Source of the DNA: Thermoplasmata archaeon
Lineage (GTDB): Archaea; Thermoplasmatota; Thermoplasmata; Thermoplasmatales; Thermoplasmataceae
Reading direction: 5' to 3'
Assembly (NCBI GenBank): GCA_021827885.1
Contig: JAKAUD010000091.1
Location: 1 to 13,650 of the forward strand
DNA: 13,650 nucleotides
Below the pieces are notes generated by a model. The model was not told the DNA's origin. It saw only the letters and a program-made list of their open reading frames with translations, and made no database searches. Below are positions 1 through 8,429 of this stretch, piece by piece; within the stretch, counting starts at the first letter, position 1, and the number at the start of each line of letters is the position of its first letter. The translations under genes and the position numbers were made by a program.

Positions 1-2469
1 GAGATCTGGTTCTGGAATAAACCCTACGAGAGCCCAAGGATGGTTAAGGGGTTTCACAATCTAGCAGCATTAGACCGTCTTATCTACCAAAGAGATTTCA
101 ATAAAGACCTCTCGGATGTCCCAATAAAGAAAGAAATTGTAGACAGACCATACCAAATAGAAGCTGTCAAAAGAGTCATTGAGGGCATTGAGAAAGGAAA
201 GAGAAAATTCCTGATAGTTCAGTCGACTGGTACGGGGAAGACAAGGGTCGCCATGGCGATAATTGATGTGCTTCTGAACTCAAATCGCGCACAAAAGATA
301 CTCTTTCTGGCTGACAGGAAAGCACTCAGAGATCAGGCTTACAGCGATGGCTACAAGGTTTTTTTTCCCAACGAACTGAAGTCCAGAGTATTCTCCAGCA
401 CGCTGAACAAGGATTCTCGTTTATATGCCTCGACAATCCAAACGTTCATGGACTGTTACAAGCAGTTCTCTATAGGAGACTTCGATATTATTATATCTGA
501 TGAATCCCATCGCTCCATCTACAACAAGTGGAAAGATGTCTTCACATATTTCGATGCTATCGAAATCGGACTCACTGCTACTCCCTCGGACATTATCGAG
601 AAAGATACTTTCAGATTCTTCGGGTGTGAAAACGGAATACCTACTGCACTTTACACCTATGACGATGCGATCCAGGACGGGTGGCTTGCACCCTTTAAGG
701 TCTATTCAACCCAGACCCACTTCCAAATTACCGGAGTGAGGCCGGAAGACGTTCCTAACGATGTTATGAAAGAGCTCTTGGAAAAGGGGCTCGATTATGA
801 AGATGTGAACTTCGAAGGAACAGACATTGAGAAGAAGGTTGTTGTCGTTGGCACAAACGAAGCTATTGTAAAGGAGTTCATGGAGAATTGCATTATGGAT
901 TCCACTGGTACTCTACCTGCTAAGTCCATATTCTTCGCTATGACCAAACAACACGCAAAACGCCTATGGGAAGCTTTTGAAAAGCTTTACCCAGAGTACA
1001 AAGGGAAATTAGCAAGAGTCATAGTATCAGATGACCAGAGAGCACAAGAGGTGCTAAAGGACTTCAAGACCGAAAAGTGGCCAAGAGTAGCGATTTCGGT
1101 AGATATGCTGGATACCGGAGTGGATATACCCGAAGTGTGCAATCTTGTGTTTGCGAAACCAGTTTTCTCAAAGATAAAGTTTTGGCAGATGCTTGGAAGA
1201 GGAACAAGAAGCAATCAAGCATGCAAGCATAAGGAATGGTTACCGAACGGAAAGAAGGAAGAGTTCTTGGTCTTTGACAGCTGGAACATATTCGAATGGT
1301 TCGACATGCATCCAGAGGGGAAAGAAGAAAAGCCAACAGAGTCCATTCCTGCGAAGATTTACCTACTCAGACTACAGCAGCTGAGCTACTTCCAGAGACA
1401 AAATGATCAGAAGTACGTCGAAGAAGTCAAAACCAAGTTGCTTGCTGACGCAAACGATTTGCCTGAAGAGTCCATCGCTGTGAGAGAACATCTCAGAGAA
1501 GTAGAGCTTGCTAAATCTCCGAAGTTATGGGACAAAGTAGGGCTTGACCATATTGATTTCCTTAAGAAGGAGATTGCTCCCTTAATGAGGTACAAAAAGG
1601 ACGTGGACCCAAATGTTGTTTCATTCACCCAGAAGTGTGAGCAGCTGAGTCTAGCGACGCTTACCAACAACAAGCCTGAGGTTGAAAGACTGAAAGAATC
1701 GATAGGTGAGGCATTGAGCCTTCTACCCCTTTCGATTAGTGAAATCAAGAATAAAGAAAAACTACTGGATAAGGTCACCAGTTCTTCGTTCTGGACGAAT
1801 GTTTCCTATAATGATGCACAGATGCTCCTCTCTGAGTTTGCCTCACTGATGAAGTACAAGAGATTAGAACCAAGACCTAAGATCGTGCTGGATATTGACG
1901 ACATTGTGCAAAAGAGAGAAATAATTGAGTATGGTCCAGTCGACTCGGCACATTCAGATTATGTCAGCGAATATAAGACTAAAGTGGAGCGCTGGATCAA
2001 GAAACTTGCCGAAAGTCATCCAACAATTCAAAAGATAATGAGAGATCAGGCAGTAAATGAAGAAGACCTTAAGCGCCTAGAGAATACTCTAAATCGTCCT
2101 GAGTTGTTCGTAACAGAGGAGAATCTTCAGAAAATCTTCAAGCAAAGCGAGGGGTCGCTCGTTGAGTTCATCAAAAAAGTACTAGGCCTGTACGAGTTTC
2201 CAGAGCCGGAGCAAAAAGTCAAGGAAGCTTTTAAAACGTTCATGATCGAGAAAAACTATCTCAGCGGAGACCAAGTGAACTTCCTAAGAACGATTGAGAG
2301 TGTGTTTATCAAAAAGCATCACATAGAATATTCAGATCTCTATGAGCCTCCATTCACCAATTTTGGTCCGAAGTCCCCTACACCCCTAATGAAAGATGAT
2401 GACATTAATGAAATATTAAATATGTGCAAGACTCTGGAAGAATCGGTGTATTCTAATGCTGAACCCTGA
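1..2469 (+). CDS. hsdR: Type I restriction enzyme R subunit (HsdR), 5'-truncated by window edge
   Basis: ATP-dependent translocase/endonuclease subunit of a type I restriction-modification complex. The frame is open to base 1, and the residues before the first in-window ATG (base 40) already read like the family, so the true start and the N-terminal nuclease domain lie upstream. Counting from the Met at base 40, the SF2 helicase motifs appear in order: Walker A QSTGTGKT at about 61-68, DESH at 154-157, TATP at 179-182, VDMLDTGVDIP at about 354-364 and QMLGRGTR at about 383-390. A helical C-terminal region of some 400 residues follows, as expected for the part that binds the methylase core. 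The last 14 nt overlap hsdM, which suggests coupled translation. The visible part shows no frame damage. Confidence 0.93.
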   Translation, partial: EIWFWNKPYESPRMVKGFHNLAALDRLIYQRDFNKDLSDVPIKKEIVDRPYQIEAVKRVIEGIEKGKRKFLIVQSTGTGKTRVAMAIIDVLLNSNRAQKILFLADRKALRDQAYSDGYKVFFPNELKSRVFSSTLNKDSRLYASTIQTFMDCYKQFSIGDFDIIISDESHRSIYNKWKDVFTYFDAIEIGLTATPSDIIEKDTFRFFGCENGIPTALYTYDDAIQDGWLAPFKVYSTQTHFQITGVRPEDVPNDVMKELLEKGLDYEDVNFEGTDIEKKVVVVGTNEAIVKEFMENCIMDSTGTLPAKSIFFAMTKQHAKRLWEAFEKLYPEYKGKLARVIVSDDQRAQEVLKDFKTEKWPRVAISVDMLDTGVDIPEVCNLVFAKPVFSKIKFWQMLGRGTRSNQACKHKEWLPNGKKEEFLVFDSWNIFEWFDMHPEGKEEKPTESIPAKIYLLRLQQLSYFQRQNDQKYVEEVKTKLLADANDLPEESIAVREHLREVELAKSPKLWDKVGLDHIDFLKKEIAPLMRYKKDVDPNVVSFTQKCEQLSLATLTNNKPEVERLKESIGEALSLLPLSISEIKNKEKLLDKVTSSSFWTNVSYNDAQMLLSEFASLMKYKRLEPRPKIVLDIDDIVQKREIIEYGPVDSAHSDYVSEYKTKVERWIKKLAESHPTIQKIMRDQAVNEEDLKRLENTLNRPELFVTEENLQKIFKQSEGSLVEFIKKVLGLYEFPEPEQKVKEAFKTFMIEKNYLSGDQVNFLRTIESVFIKKHHIEYSDLYEPPFTNFGPKSPTPLMKDDDINEILNMCKTLEESVYSNAEP

Positions 2470-3937
2470 AACCAAGTCCAAGATCAACAAGCTGTGGGGC
2501 GCATTCTGGGCTGGGGGAATAAGCAACCCTCTAACTGCTATTGAACAGATATCATATTTGATTTTCATGAAGCGTTTAGACGATCTTGACATACAGCATG
2601 CAGAGGCAGCACGACATAGAGATCGACCCTATAGTTCCTTATTCAAAGACAGAGACGAACTTCGTTGGTCAAAATGGAAACACAAAAATGCAGAAGATAT
2701 GTTCAAGCACATGAATGATGTGGTTTTCCCATTCATCAAGAATCTTCGAAATGGAGAAGAAACTCTTTACTCGAAATATATGAAGGATGCAACGTTTATG
2801 ATCCCAAAACCTTCTCTGTTACAAGAAGCCGTGACGCTGATTGATGGGATGGAAGTTGTCGACGTTAAACCCGACGAGCAAGGAGATATATATGAACATT
2901 TGCTTGGCGAACTAAAGACTGCAGGAAAGAATGGACAGTTCAGAACGCCAAGACACATCATCAGGATGATGGTAGAACTTGTTGACCCTGATATAGGACA
3001 CAAGATCTGTGATCCAGCATGTGGCACAGGAGGTTTCCTTATAGCAGCCTACCAGCATATTCTGAAAAAATACACAGATGCAGACATGGTAAAACTGGAC
3101 GACGATGGGACACCCCACAACCTAATTGGCAATAAGATAGTAAATAAAGAACATTGGAACTTGCTCAATAAGGAAACATTTTATGGGTTCGATTTCGAAA
3201 TAACGATGGTTAGGATTGCACTGATGAATATGATTCTGCACGGAATTCTCGAACCGAATATTCAGCAGCTCGATACTCTTTCGAAGCGTTTTGAACAGAA
3301 ATCAGTCTACGATGTCATCTTTGCTAATCCTCCGTTCGCTGGTTACGTTGATAAGAATGACATTAACGACAATTTCAAGATCGATACGACAAAGACCGAA
3401 CTCTTATTCATACAACTATTCTATAATCTTCTTGCTGTAGGAGGGAAGGCGGCAGTCATAGTGCCTAACGGTGTGCTATTTGGCTCCTCGAACGCGCATA
3501 TCAAAGCAAGAAGGTTACTGCTCGATAATTCCGACTTGCAAGCTGTAATCTCGATGCCTCCTGGAGTCTTCCAACCATATTCCGGCGTTGGAACGGCCGT
3601 GCTCGTCTTCGTTAAAGGTGGGAAGACAGAGAAAGTGTGGTTCTACGGGATGAAGACCGATGGATATAGTCTCGATCAAAAGCGTGAACTCATCGATGGC
3701 AAGGGAGATATTCCGGACATCATTAAGAAATTCAAGGAAAGAGCAGAGTCAACTAAGAGCATCTCGGTTTCATTGGAGGCCATCAAGAAAAATGAATATA
3801 ATCTTTCAATTTCTCGGTATAAGGAAGCTGAGCAGGAGGAAGTCTACTACGAGGATCCTGAAGTCTTGATAGAGAAAGTTTCCAAACTCGAAGAGGAGAT
3901 TGCCAAAGAACTACTGGAACTGAAAGGTATGATATGA
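2456..3937 (+). CDS. hsdM: Type I restriction-modification DNA methyltransferase M subunit (HsdM)
   Basis: Adenine-N6 methyltransferase subunit that pairs with HsdS and HsdR. The protein is 493 residues, a normal length for the family. An N-terminal helical HsdM_N region (about 1-130) is followed by the methylase domain. The GQFRTPRHI segment (160-168) is typical of HsdM; DPACGTGG (186-193) is the SAM-binding motif I and NPPF (291-294) is the catalytic motif IV of N6-adenine methylases. A C-terminal helical tail ends at about 493. The ATG lies inside hsdR (14-nt overlap), and the TGA is directly followed by the hsdS ATG. The gene looks intact, so the host DNA is expected to carry the cognate m6A mark. 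Confidence 0.95.
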   Translation: MLNPETKSKINKLWGAFWAGGISNPLTAIEQISYLIFMKRLDDLDIQHAEAARHRDRPYSSLFKDRDELRWSKWKHKNAEDMFKHMNDVVFPFIKNLRNGEETLYSKYMKDATFMIPKPSLLQEAVTLIDGMEVVDVKPDEQGDIYEHLLGELKTAGKNGQFRTPRHIIRMMVELVDPDIGHKICDPACGTGGFLIAAYQHILKKYTDADMVKLDDDGTPHNLIGNKIVNKEHWNLLNKETFYGFDFEITMVRIALMNMILHGILEPNIQQLDTLSKRFEQKSVYDVIFANPPFAGYVDKNDINDNFKIDTTKTELLFIQLFYNLLAVGGKAAVIVPNGVLFGSSNAHIKARRLLLDNSDLQAVISMPPGVFQPYSGVGTAVLVFVKGGKTEKVWFYGMKTDGYSLDQKRELIDGKGDIPDIIKKFKERAESTKSISVSLEAIKKNEYNLSISRYKEAEQEEVYYEDPEVLIEKVSKLEEEIAKELLELKGMI

Positions 3938-5140
3938 ATGTCAGATGGTTGGACAACAAAACCGTTGGTTGAAATTGCGGACATTGTTATGGGTCAGTCT
4001 CCTCCTTCCTCAACCTACAATGATATGGGCCAAGGACTTCCGTTCTTCCAGGGTAAGGCAGAATTCGGCGATGTCTACCCTACTATCGTGAAGTATTGCT
4101 CTAGTCCCCAGCGAATTGCTGAGAAAGGTGATGTCTTGATGACAGTAAGAGCTCCAGTTGGTCCTGTTAATATTGCCCCGACAAGATGTTGCATTGGCAG
4201 AGGACTTTCAGCAATCCGGGCGAAGAAAAACAAATTAGATCAAAGTTATCTTTTCTATTTCCTAAAGTCGATCGAATCCAAGCTCTCGGCAATAGGTCAA
4301 GGGAGTACTTTTTCCGCAATCAACAGAATGGATATTGAACAATTGCAAGTTCATTATCCCACCGATATCAGCACTCAAAAGAAGATTGCCACAATACTTC
4401 AGCGGACTCACAGGCTCTTACAGAAACGTGAACAGGCAAACCATGTTACCGACAAGATTATCCAATCAGTCTTTCTGAAGATGTTCGGAGATCTAACAAC
4501 TAATCCAAAAGGCTGGCCCTTGATCAAGTTGAACGAGGTTTGTCAGAAAATTACGGATGGAACGCATGTGACTCCGAGGTACGTCAACAGCGGCATCCCC
4601 TTTCTATCGGTAAAGGATATTCGGAGCGGCTATATTGATTTCTCTGATACTAAGTTCATCTCAGAGAAGCAACATAGAGAACTCACTGTAAGGAGTAAGC
4701 CGGAGTTGGACGATATACTTTACACTAAAGTGGGAACAGTTGGAATCGCTGCCCTCGTGGACACCAAAAAAGAATTCAGCATCTTTGTCAGTGTCGCATT
4801 ACTCAAACCAGACTCATCTCTGGTAGACTCGAAATTTCTGCGTACAATGATGAACTCTCAATACGTAAAATCTCAGGCGCATAGGAGAGTTAAAGGAATT
4901 GGAGTTCCAGACTTGCACCTTGTGGAGATAAGAGACTTCGATATCATCTTGCCGCCAATGGAGATGCAAAAGCGGTTCTCTGACATATTGACCCGAGTGG
5001 AATCACTAAGGATGAGTCAGCGTGAATCTACAAGGGAAATTAATCAATTATTTCACTCTTTGATGGACAAGGCTTTCGACCGTGTATCGATTCATACAGA
5101 TTTAATGCCTCCTGATAAACCAGATCAAGGAAGGATCTGA
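3938..5140 (+). CDS. hsdS: Type I restriction-modification specificity subunit (HsdS)
   Basis: DNA sequence-recognition subunit of the type I complex. At 400 residues it has the usual two-halves layout. Target-recognition domain 1 covers about 1-140, and a conserved helix about 145-185 (STQKKIATIL through MFGD) separates it from TRD2 at about 190-340 (opening with GWPLIKL). A second long helix about 340-385 follows (MQKRFSDIL through MDKAF). The two helices form the spacer that fixes the gap between the half-sites of the recognition sequence. The ATG begins at the base after the hsdM stop, and the TGA shares one base with the next ATG. The target sequence cannot be predicted from this reading. 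Confidence 0.92.
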   Translation: MSDGWTTKPLVEIADIVMGQSPPSSTYNDMGQGLPFFQGKAEFGDVYPTIVKYCSSPQRIAEKGDVLMTVRAPVGPVNIAPTRCCIGRGLSAIRAKKNKLDQSYLFYFLKSIESKLSAIGQGSTFSAINRMDIEQLQVHYPTDISTQKKIATILQRTHRLLQKREQANHVTDKIIQSVFLKMFGDLTTNPKGWPLIKLNEVCQKITDGTHVTPRYVNSGIPFLSVKDIRSGYIDFSDTKFISEKQHRELTVRSKPELDDILYTKVGTVGIAALVDTKKEFSIFVSVALLKPDSSLVDSKFLRTMMNSQYVKSQAHRRVKGIGVPDLHLVEIRDFDIILPPMEMQKRFSDILTRVESLRMSQRESTREINQLFHSLMDKAFDRVSIHTDLMPPDKPDQGRI

Positions 5141-5958
5141 TGTCATTCTTAGTTCATCAAAATTGGAAGAAACTGAATAAGGAAATCTGGACGTCGCTCG
5201 AGGACTTAGCCTCATTTCGTAAAGATGTCTTTGTCGAACTTCTTAATTATCGGTTTTCACTCATAAGCCAAGGCGAACTAGATAAAAAAGAAAACGTCGA
5301 GGCACTTAACGATAGCGACAGGGCTAAGGAGGTGTTTCTTAGTCTACCTACGCCCTCCGATGAACTGAGTTGCTTAAAAATCTTAACAGAATATTACACG
5401 TTACTCAGGCAATTTCCAACCGAAATATCTCGCAAGTATAGCGAGAGGCTTGCTGAGTGGGTCGACGATCACAATCTCAGATACGTAGTCACAGAAGATT
5501 GCCAGTTCAAACTGACAATTCAGGGCTTACTCCTGAGCCAAGTTGAGTTTCTGAAATTTCATCTCAAGGACCACCCTACGAGGGAAACACTTGAGGAACT
5601 AGAAAGCTCAATATGCTCCCTACGTAATATCAACGACGCAAAGAATACGATGAGAATTGCCAGTAATCTAATTGAAGGAGTACTTGTGAGCAGGGCCGGT
5701 ATAAATGGAGGGACTCTTGGTCCTGCTCTTAACAGTTTACCAGATCTCTTCCCTCACAGGGCTATGGAATCAAGCGTACGCAATATCTATACGTTTTTCT
5801 CAGACTACCCAAACATCAGACATCCCGGAACTCCCGGTTCTAGCATACGTGACCTTAGAATGGATGATGCTTTGCTATCGGTAGCCTTGATCATGGGCTT
5901 CGCAGCCTTTGTTCTGGATAATAATTCATCAACTAATATCTTGAATGGCACAATTTAA
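5140..5958 (+). CDS. Abi_C/HEPN-like protein, fourth gene of the hsd operon
   Basis: A 272-residue protein of no certain function. The N-terminal 165 residues are helical and not recognised. The C-terminal part (about 165-262) is helical and includes a segment with IRHPGTPGSS (227-236) followed by DLRMDDALLS and a hydrophobic helix. This resembles the C-terminal domain of abortive-infection proteins (Abi_C) and related HEPN-like folds found beside restriction systems; the assignment rests on general pattern only. The canonical HEPN RNase R-x4-6-H motif is not clearly present. The start overlaps the hsdS stop in a TGATG junction, with GGAAGG just upstream, so it is very probably co-translated with the restriction genes. 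It could be a back-up suicide effector or an accessory factor of the complex. Confidence 0.6.
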   Translation: MSFLVHQNWKKLNKEIWTSLEDLASFRKDVFVELLNYRFSLISQGELDKKENVEALNDSDRAKEVFLSLPTPSDELSCLKILTEYYTLLRQFPTEISRKYSERLAEWVDDHNLRYVVTEDCQFKLTIQGLLLSQVEFLKFHLKDHPTRETLEELESSICSLRNINDAKNTMRIASNLIEGVLVSRAGINGGTLGPALNSLPDLFPHRAMESSVRNIYTFFSDYPNIRHPGTPGSSIRDLRMDDALLSVALIMGFAAFVLDNNSSTNILNGTI

Positions 5959-6390
5959 CAATTGAATAATTTTTGAAAAGTTAACTTCTGCAACATACCA
6001 ACCACCATCTCCCATACACAAGTCTCTGTCTATGGTACTTTCCTTCGAGAGAAAAATTTTAGCTAGTTGTCCTACATCATCGTGTTCAATTGAATTGTTA
6101 TTCCCGTTGAACTGCCCCAGTGTCAGGGTTATCACAGATCCATTCCTCAACTTGATGTTCTAGGGTATATTTAAATTATAGCTTGTTGTTTCAGAAGAAT
6201 GAAATGGCATATTTGTGCTTGAGAGGGTGTATTTCAGCTTTGCTAAGGTCATTAGTGCCAAAGTATCTTGAGACCATCTGAGGTTTGTTAACTCAGTGAA
6301 TTCAAAAGCATAATGATGAATTGTCCAACTGGATGAAACCGCATCTATCAAGAATTAAGAATAACGCTTATCTACATAAGTAGGATTCAT
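5929..6390 (-). pseudogene. Interrupted minus-strand frame, probably a decayed gene
   Basis: From an ATG at 6390 down to a TGA at 5929, one minus-strand frame of about 154 codons contains only two stops: TAA at 6355-6357 and TAG at 6160-6162. In DNA of this composition many more would be expected by chance, and no real gene on the other strand explains it apart from the last 30 bases, which overlap the Abi-like gene. The translation is beta-rich, with a segment GSVITLTLGQFNGNNNS just after the TAG. I do not recognise the family. The ATG lies only a few bases from the divergent glycosylase start, which leaves no room for two promoters and fits a dead gene. Chance remains possible. Confidence 0.4.
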
Positions 6391-6392
6391 AA

Positions 6393-7079
6393 TTGGCTAT
6401 GAGTCTGATATTCACCGCTCGACAAAGCAGACTGACTTTTTGGGAGTCCGGGCCGGTTACATTACTGTCCGACGCGCAACGTCATCTCTCATCCGTTGAC
6501 AAAGTTCTTGCGGAGATCATACCATTAGTTGGTGAGTGTAGAGTAAAACTGAACAATAACGCATGGGAGGCATTATTTCTTGCAGTGGTCTATCAACAAC
6601 TAAATGGGGCTTTAGCAAAGAGAATTATCGATAGAATTCGGGGCCATCTCAATGGAGCTATTCCTTCTCCTCAAGACCTTTTGAGCTGGCCAGATAACTG
6701 GTTGGTTCAGACCGGCCTTAATTCAAGGAAGAAAGTTACATTGCTCACCGTTGCCGATCAGATTGAGAAAGGAAAGTTGGATCTAGGTTCCTTCAATTCG
6801 CTATCAGATGATAGGGTGATTGAAAAGCTAACCTCAATTTGGGGGATAGGGACATGGACCGCTAGCATGTTCCTCGTCTTCCACCTGGGTCGATCGGATG
6901 TGATAATACCCGGAGATCTTGGTATACGGAAGGCCATTAGATTCAACTATGCGTTATCACGCTTTCCCACTGAATCCGAAGTGGAGAAAATCAGTAGTGC
7001 TTGGTCCCCTTTTCGAACGATGGGTTCTTGGTATCTTTGGAAGAGCCTTCCTGGATTCCCTGAACCGGGTTTGAATTAA
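6393..7079 (+). CDS. AlkA-type HhH-GPD DNA glycosylase (paralogue 1)
   Basis: Predicted base-excision repair glycosylase of the HhH-GPD superfamily, most like 3-methyladenine DNA glycosylase II. The frame opens with TTG at 6393, but the ATG at 6399 is an equally good start and shortens it by two residues. In the 228-residue numbering the helix-hairpin-helix is WGIGTWTASMF (150-160). It is followed by LVFHLGRSDV and PGDLG (173-177), where D175 matches the catalytic aspartate position of AlkA. The AWEALFLAVVYQQLNG helix (57-72) is typical of the family's N-terminal part. It converges on a paralogue: its TAA is immediately next to that gene's stop codon. The substrate (alkylated, deaminated or other base) cannot be set from sequence alone. 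Confidence 0.85.
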   Translation: MAMSLIFTARQSRLTFWESGPVTLLSDAQRHLSSVDKVLAEIIPLVGECRVKLNNNAWEALFLAVVYQQLNGALAKRIIDRIRGHLNGAIPSPQDLLSWPDNWLVQTGLNSRKKVTLLTVADQIEKGKLDLGSFNSLSDDRVIEKLTSIWGIGTWTASMFLVFHLGRSDVIIPGDLGIRKAIRFNYALSRFPTESEVEKISSAWSPFRTMGSWYLWKSLPGFPEPGLN

Positions 7080-7736
7080 TCAGTGAAGACCGGGGGTAAA
7101 CTCCCCTCCCTTTTTCCAAACGTACCAGGCTGCAGCTGATCGGTATGGTATGAATTTGGCGAAAATTGTTTCTAATTCTGAAACAGACGGGATATGATCA
7201 AGTCCAAAAACCTTCATGGTTGCTTTGGCCAAAGAGGAGTCAGTGACCATCAGGACGTCAGATCGCCCAAGATGAAAGACGAGAAACATCTGTGCACTCC
7301 ATGTACCAATTCCCGGTAACTCCCGGAGTTGGGATACTACCTCTTCATCCCGAAGCAAACCCAATCCACCAAGGTCAATCTTTTTATCAAGGACAGATCG
7401 AGCCAATGTACGAACTGAGTTAACCTGCGATCCAGATAGCCCAATGTCTTTAAGTCTGCTTGAAGGAATTGTTAGAATTTGAATGGGGCGAGGGAAGTTC
7501 CCGCCAAACAAATTTTTAAGTTTAGTAACATTCTCAGTTGACTGTTGTGCGCGGACAGCCTGGTGAAGAATCGCGCGTAAGAGAGCCTCGAAAGGATCTT
7601 TGACTATGTAAAGCTTAGGCAGGTGGTTTCCTAAATCATGGATAATTTCTGCCATACGTAGATCCGCCTTCGCCAGAGGACGTATACAGCCTTTCCACAT
7701 TCGAACAGGTTTATCGTCGCCACCCATCCCATGCAT
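7080..7736 (-). CDS. AlkA-type HhH-GPD DNA glycosylase (paralogue 2), last gene of the XRE operon
   Basis: A second HhH-GPD glycosylase of 218 residues, clearly related to the convergent neighbour. Both share the HhH block GIGTW[TS]A-MFLVFHLGRSDV and a WY[LV]WK C-terminal region ending in PGL[NH]. The helix-hairpin-helix is at 142-152, and D166 occupies the catalytic aspartate position, but its context is VTDSSLAKA instead of the usual P-x-D-x-G; this may shift specificity or lower activity. The N-terminal FEALLRAILHQAV matches the family. The ATG follows the stop of the NDT-like gene by 6 nt, with GGGAGGA inside the end of that gene as a ribosome site. The gene is therefore part of the operon beginning at 10145. 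The start could also be the ATG three codons downstream. Confidence 0.83.
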   Translation of the reverse strand: MHGMGGDDKPVRMWKGCIRPLAKADLRMAEIIHDLGNHLPKLYIVKDPFEALLRAILHQAVRAQQSTENVTKLKNLFGGNFPRPIQILTIPSSRLKDIGLSGSQVNSVRTLARSVLDKKIDLGGLGLLRDEEVVSQLRELPGIGTWSAQMFLVFHLGRSDVLMVTDSSLAKATMKVFGLDHIPSVSELETIFAKFIPYRSAAAWYVWKKGGEFTPGLH

Positions 7737-7742
7737 CGAATA

Positions 7743-8429
7743 TCAGTTCCTCCCAAGATCAAGATTTCCAAGCACTTTCAATAATGATTCGATCTTTCTC
7801 GTAAGTTGCATGGATCGATATGAATTTGTTACATCCATAGGACCACCTTCCCAGTTCAAAATCGACTCTAGCTCAACAACATCGGCCTTAATCTGATCTA
7901 TGGACGAACGAGGGTCCAAGAGGAGAGTTGGAACGTAATCTCTCCTAGGATACGCAAGTCTTAGCAATGCATCCTTCGGCCCGTTTACTTTCTGCACTAT
8001 ATCTTTCAAAATAGGTTCTCTTACTGTATCAACCGTAAACATGGGAATCTTGAACGCAAAAGCATAACCAATTTCAATGGATGTTGAGAATCCAGTAGAA
8101 CCCTCTGATATTATTAACCATAAAAGATCTGATTTTGCAATCGCATCAAGGTGTCTACATTCAGTGATAGAAGGTACAACTGAAGGGTCTCCTGCAAGGG
8201 TAGCGAATCCATCTCGCATGTTGTCTTCGGAAGCAGAAGTTGGAGAGAGTACTACTGCTTCCAGGTCGTGGAATAGGCTAATATCTCGTTTAACGCGTTC
8301 TAAGTCTCTTTTGAAGGAAGCAGATACCACAACCTTATACTGGCCTCTAGGAGGGTGAAATAATGTTTGATTTTGAAAACTCTTACCGTGTCCAATTGGG
8401 ATTCCTGAATCGACTCTCCTTGCAATCAT
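7743..8429 (-). CDS. Nucleoside 2-deoxyribosyltransferase-like (NDT-fold) protein
   Basis: A 228-residue protein with a Rossmann-like NDT core. A first strand, YKVVVSASF (31-39), is followed by HLDAIAKSDLLWLII (93-107), where the family has its conserved acidic positions. Next comes GFSTSIEIGYAFAFKIPMF (113-131), matching the family's G...S.EiGyA.a..kPv block; E119 sits where the catalytic glutamate is found. Known relatives cleave or exchange the N-glycosidic bond of deoxynucleosides or nucleotides, including DNPH1-type hydrolases that clear damaged nucleotides; some NDT-like and TIR-like folds act in defence. The first 30 residues and the C-terminal 60 are not recognised. The ATG begins at the base after the PIN gene's TAG stop, so the two are probably co-translated. 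The exact substrate is unknown. Confidence 0.7.
   Translation of the reverse strand: MIARRVDSGIPIGHGKSFQNQTLFHPPRGQYKVVVSASFKRDLERVKRDISLFHDLEAVVLSPTSASEDNMRDGFATLAGDPSVVPSITECRHLDAIAKSDLLWLIISEGSTGFSTSIEIGYAFAFKIPMFTVDTVREPILKDIVQKVNGPKDALLRLAYPRRDYVPTLLLDPRSSIDQIKADVVELESILNWEGGPMDVTNSYRSMQLTRKIESLLKVLGNLDLGRN

Noticed and set aside
6160..6162. In-frame TAG as a pyrrolysine codon
   Set aside because: The same frame also has a TAA, TAG ends the PIN gene normally at 8430-8432, and no pyrrolysine genes are in the window.
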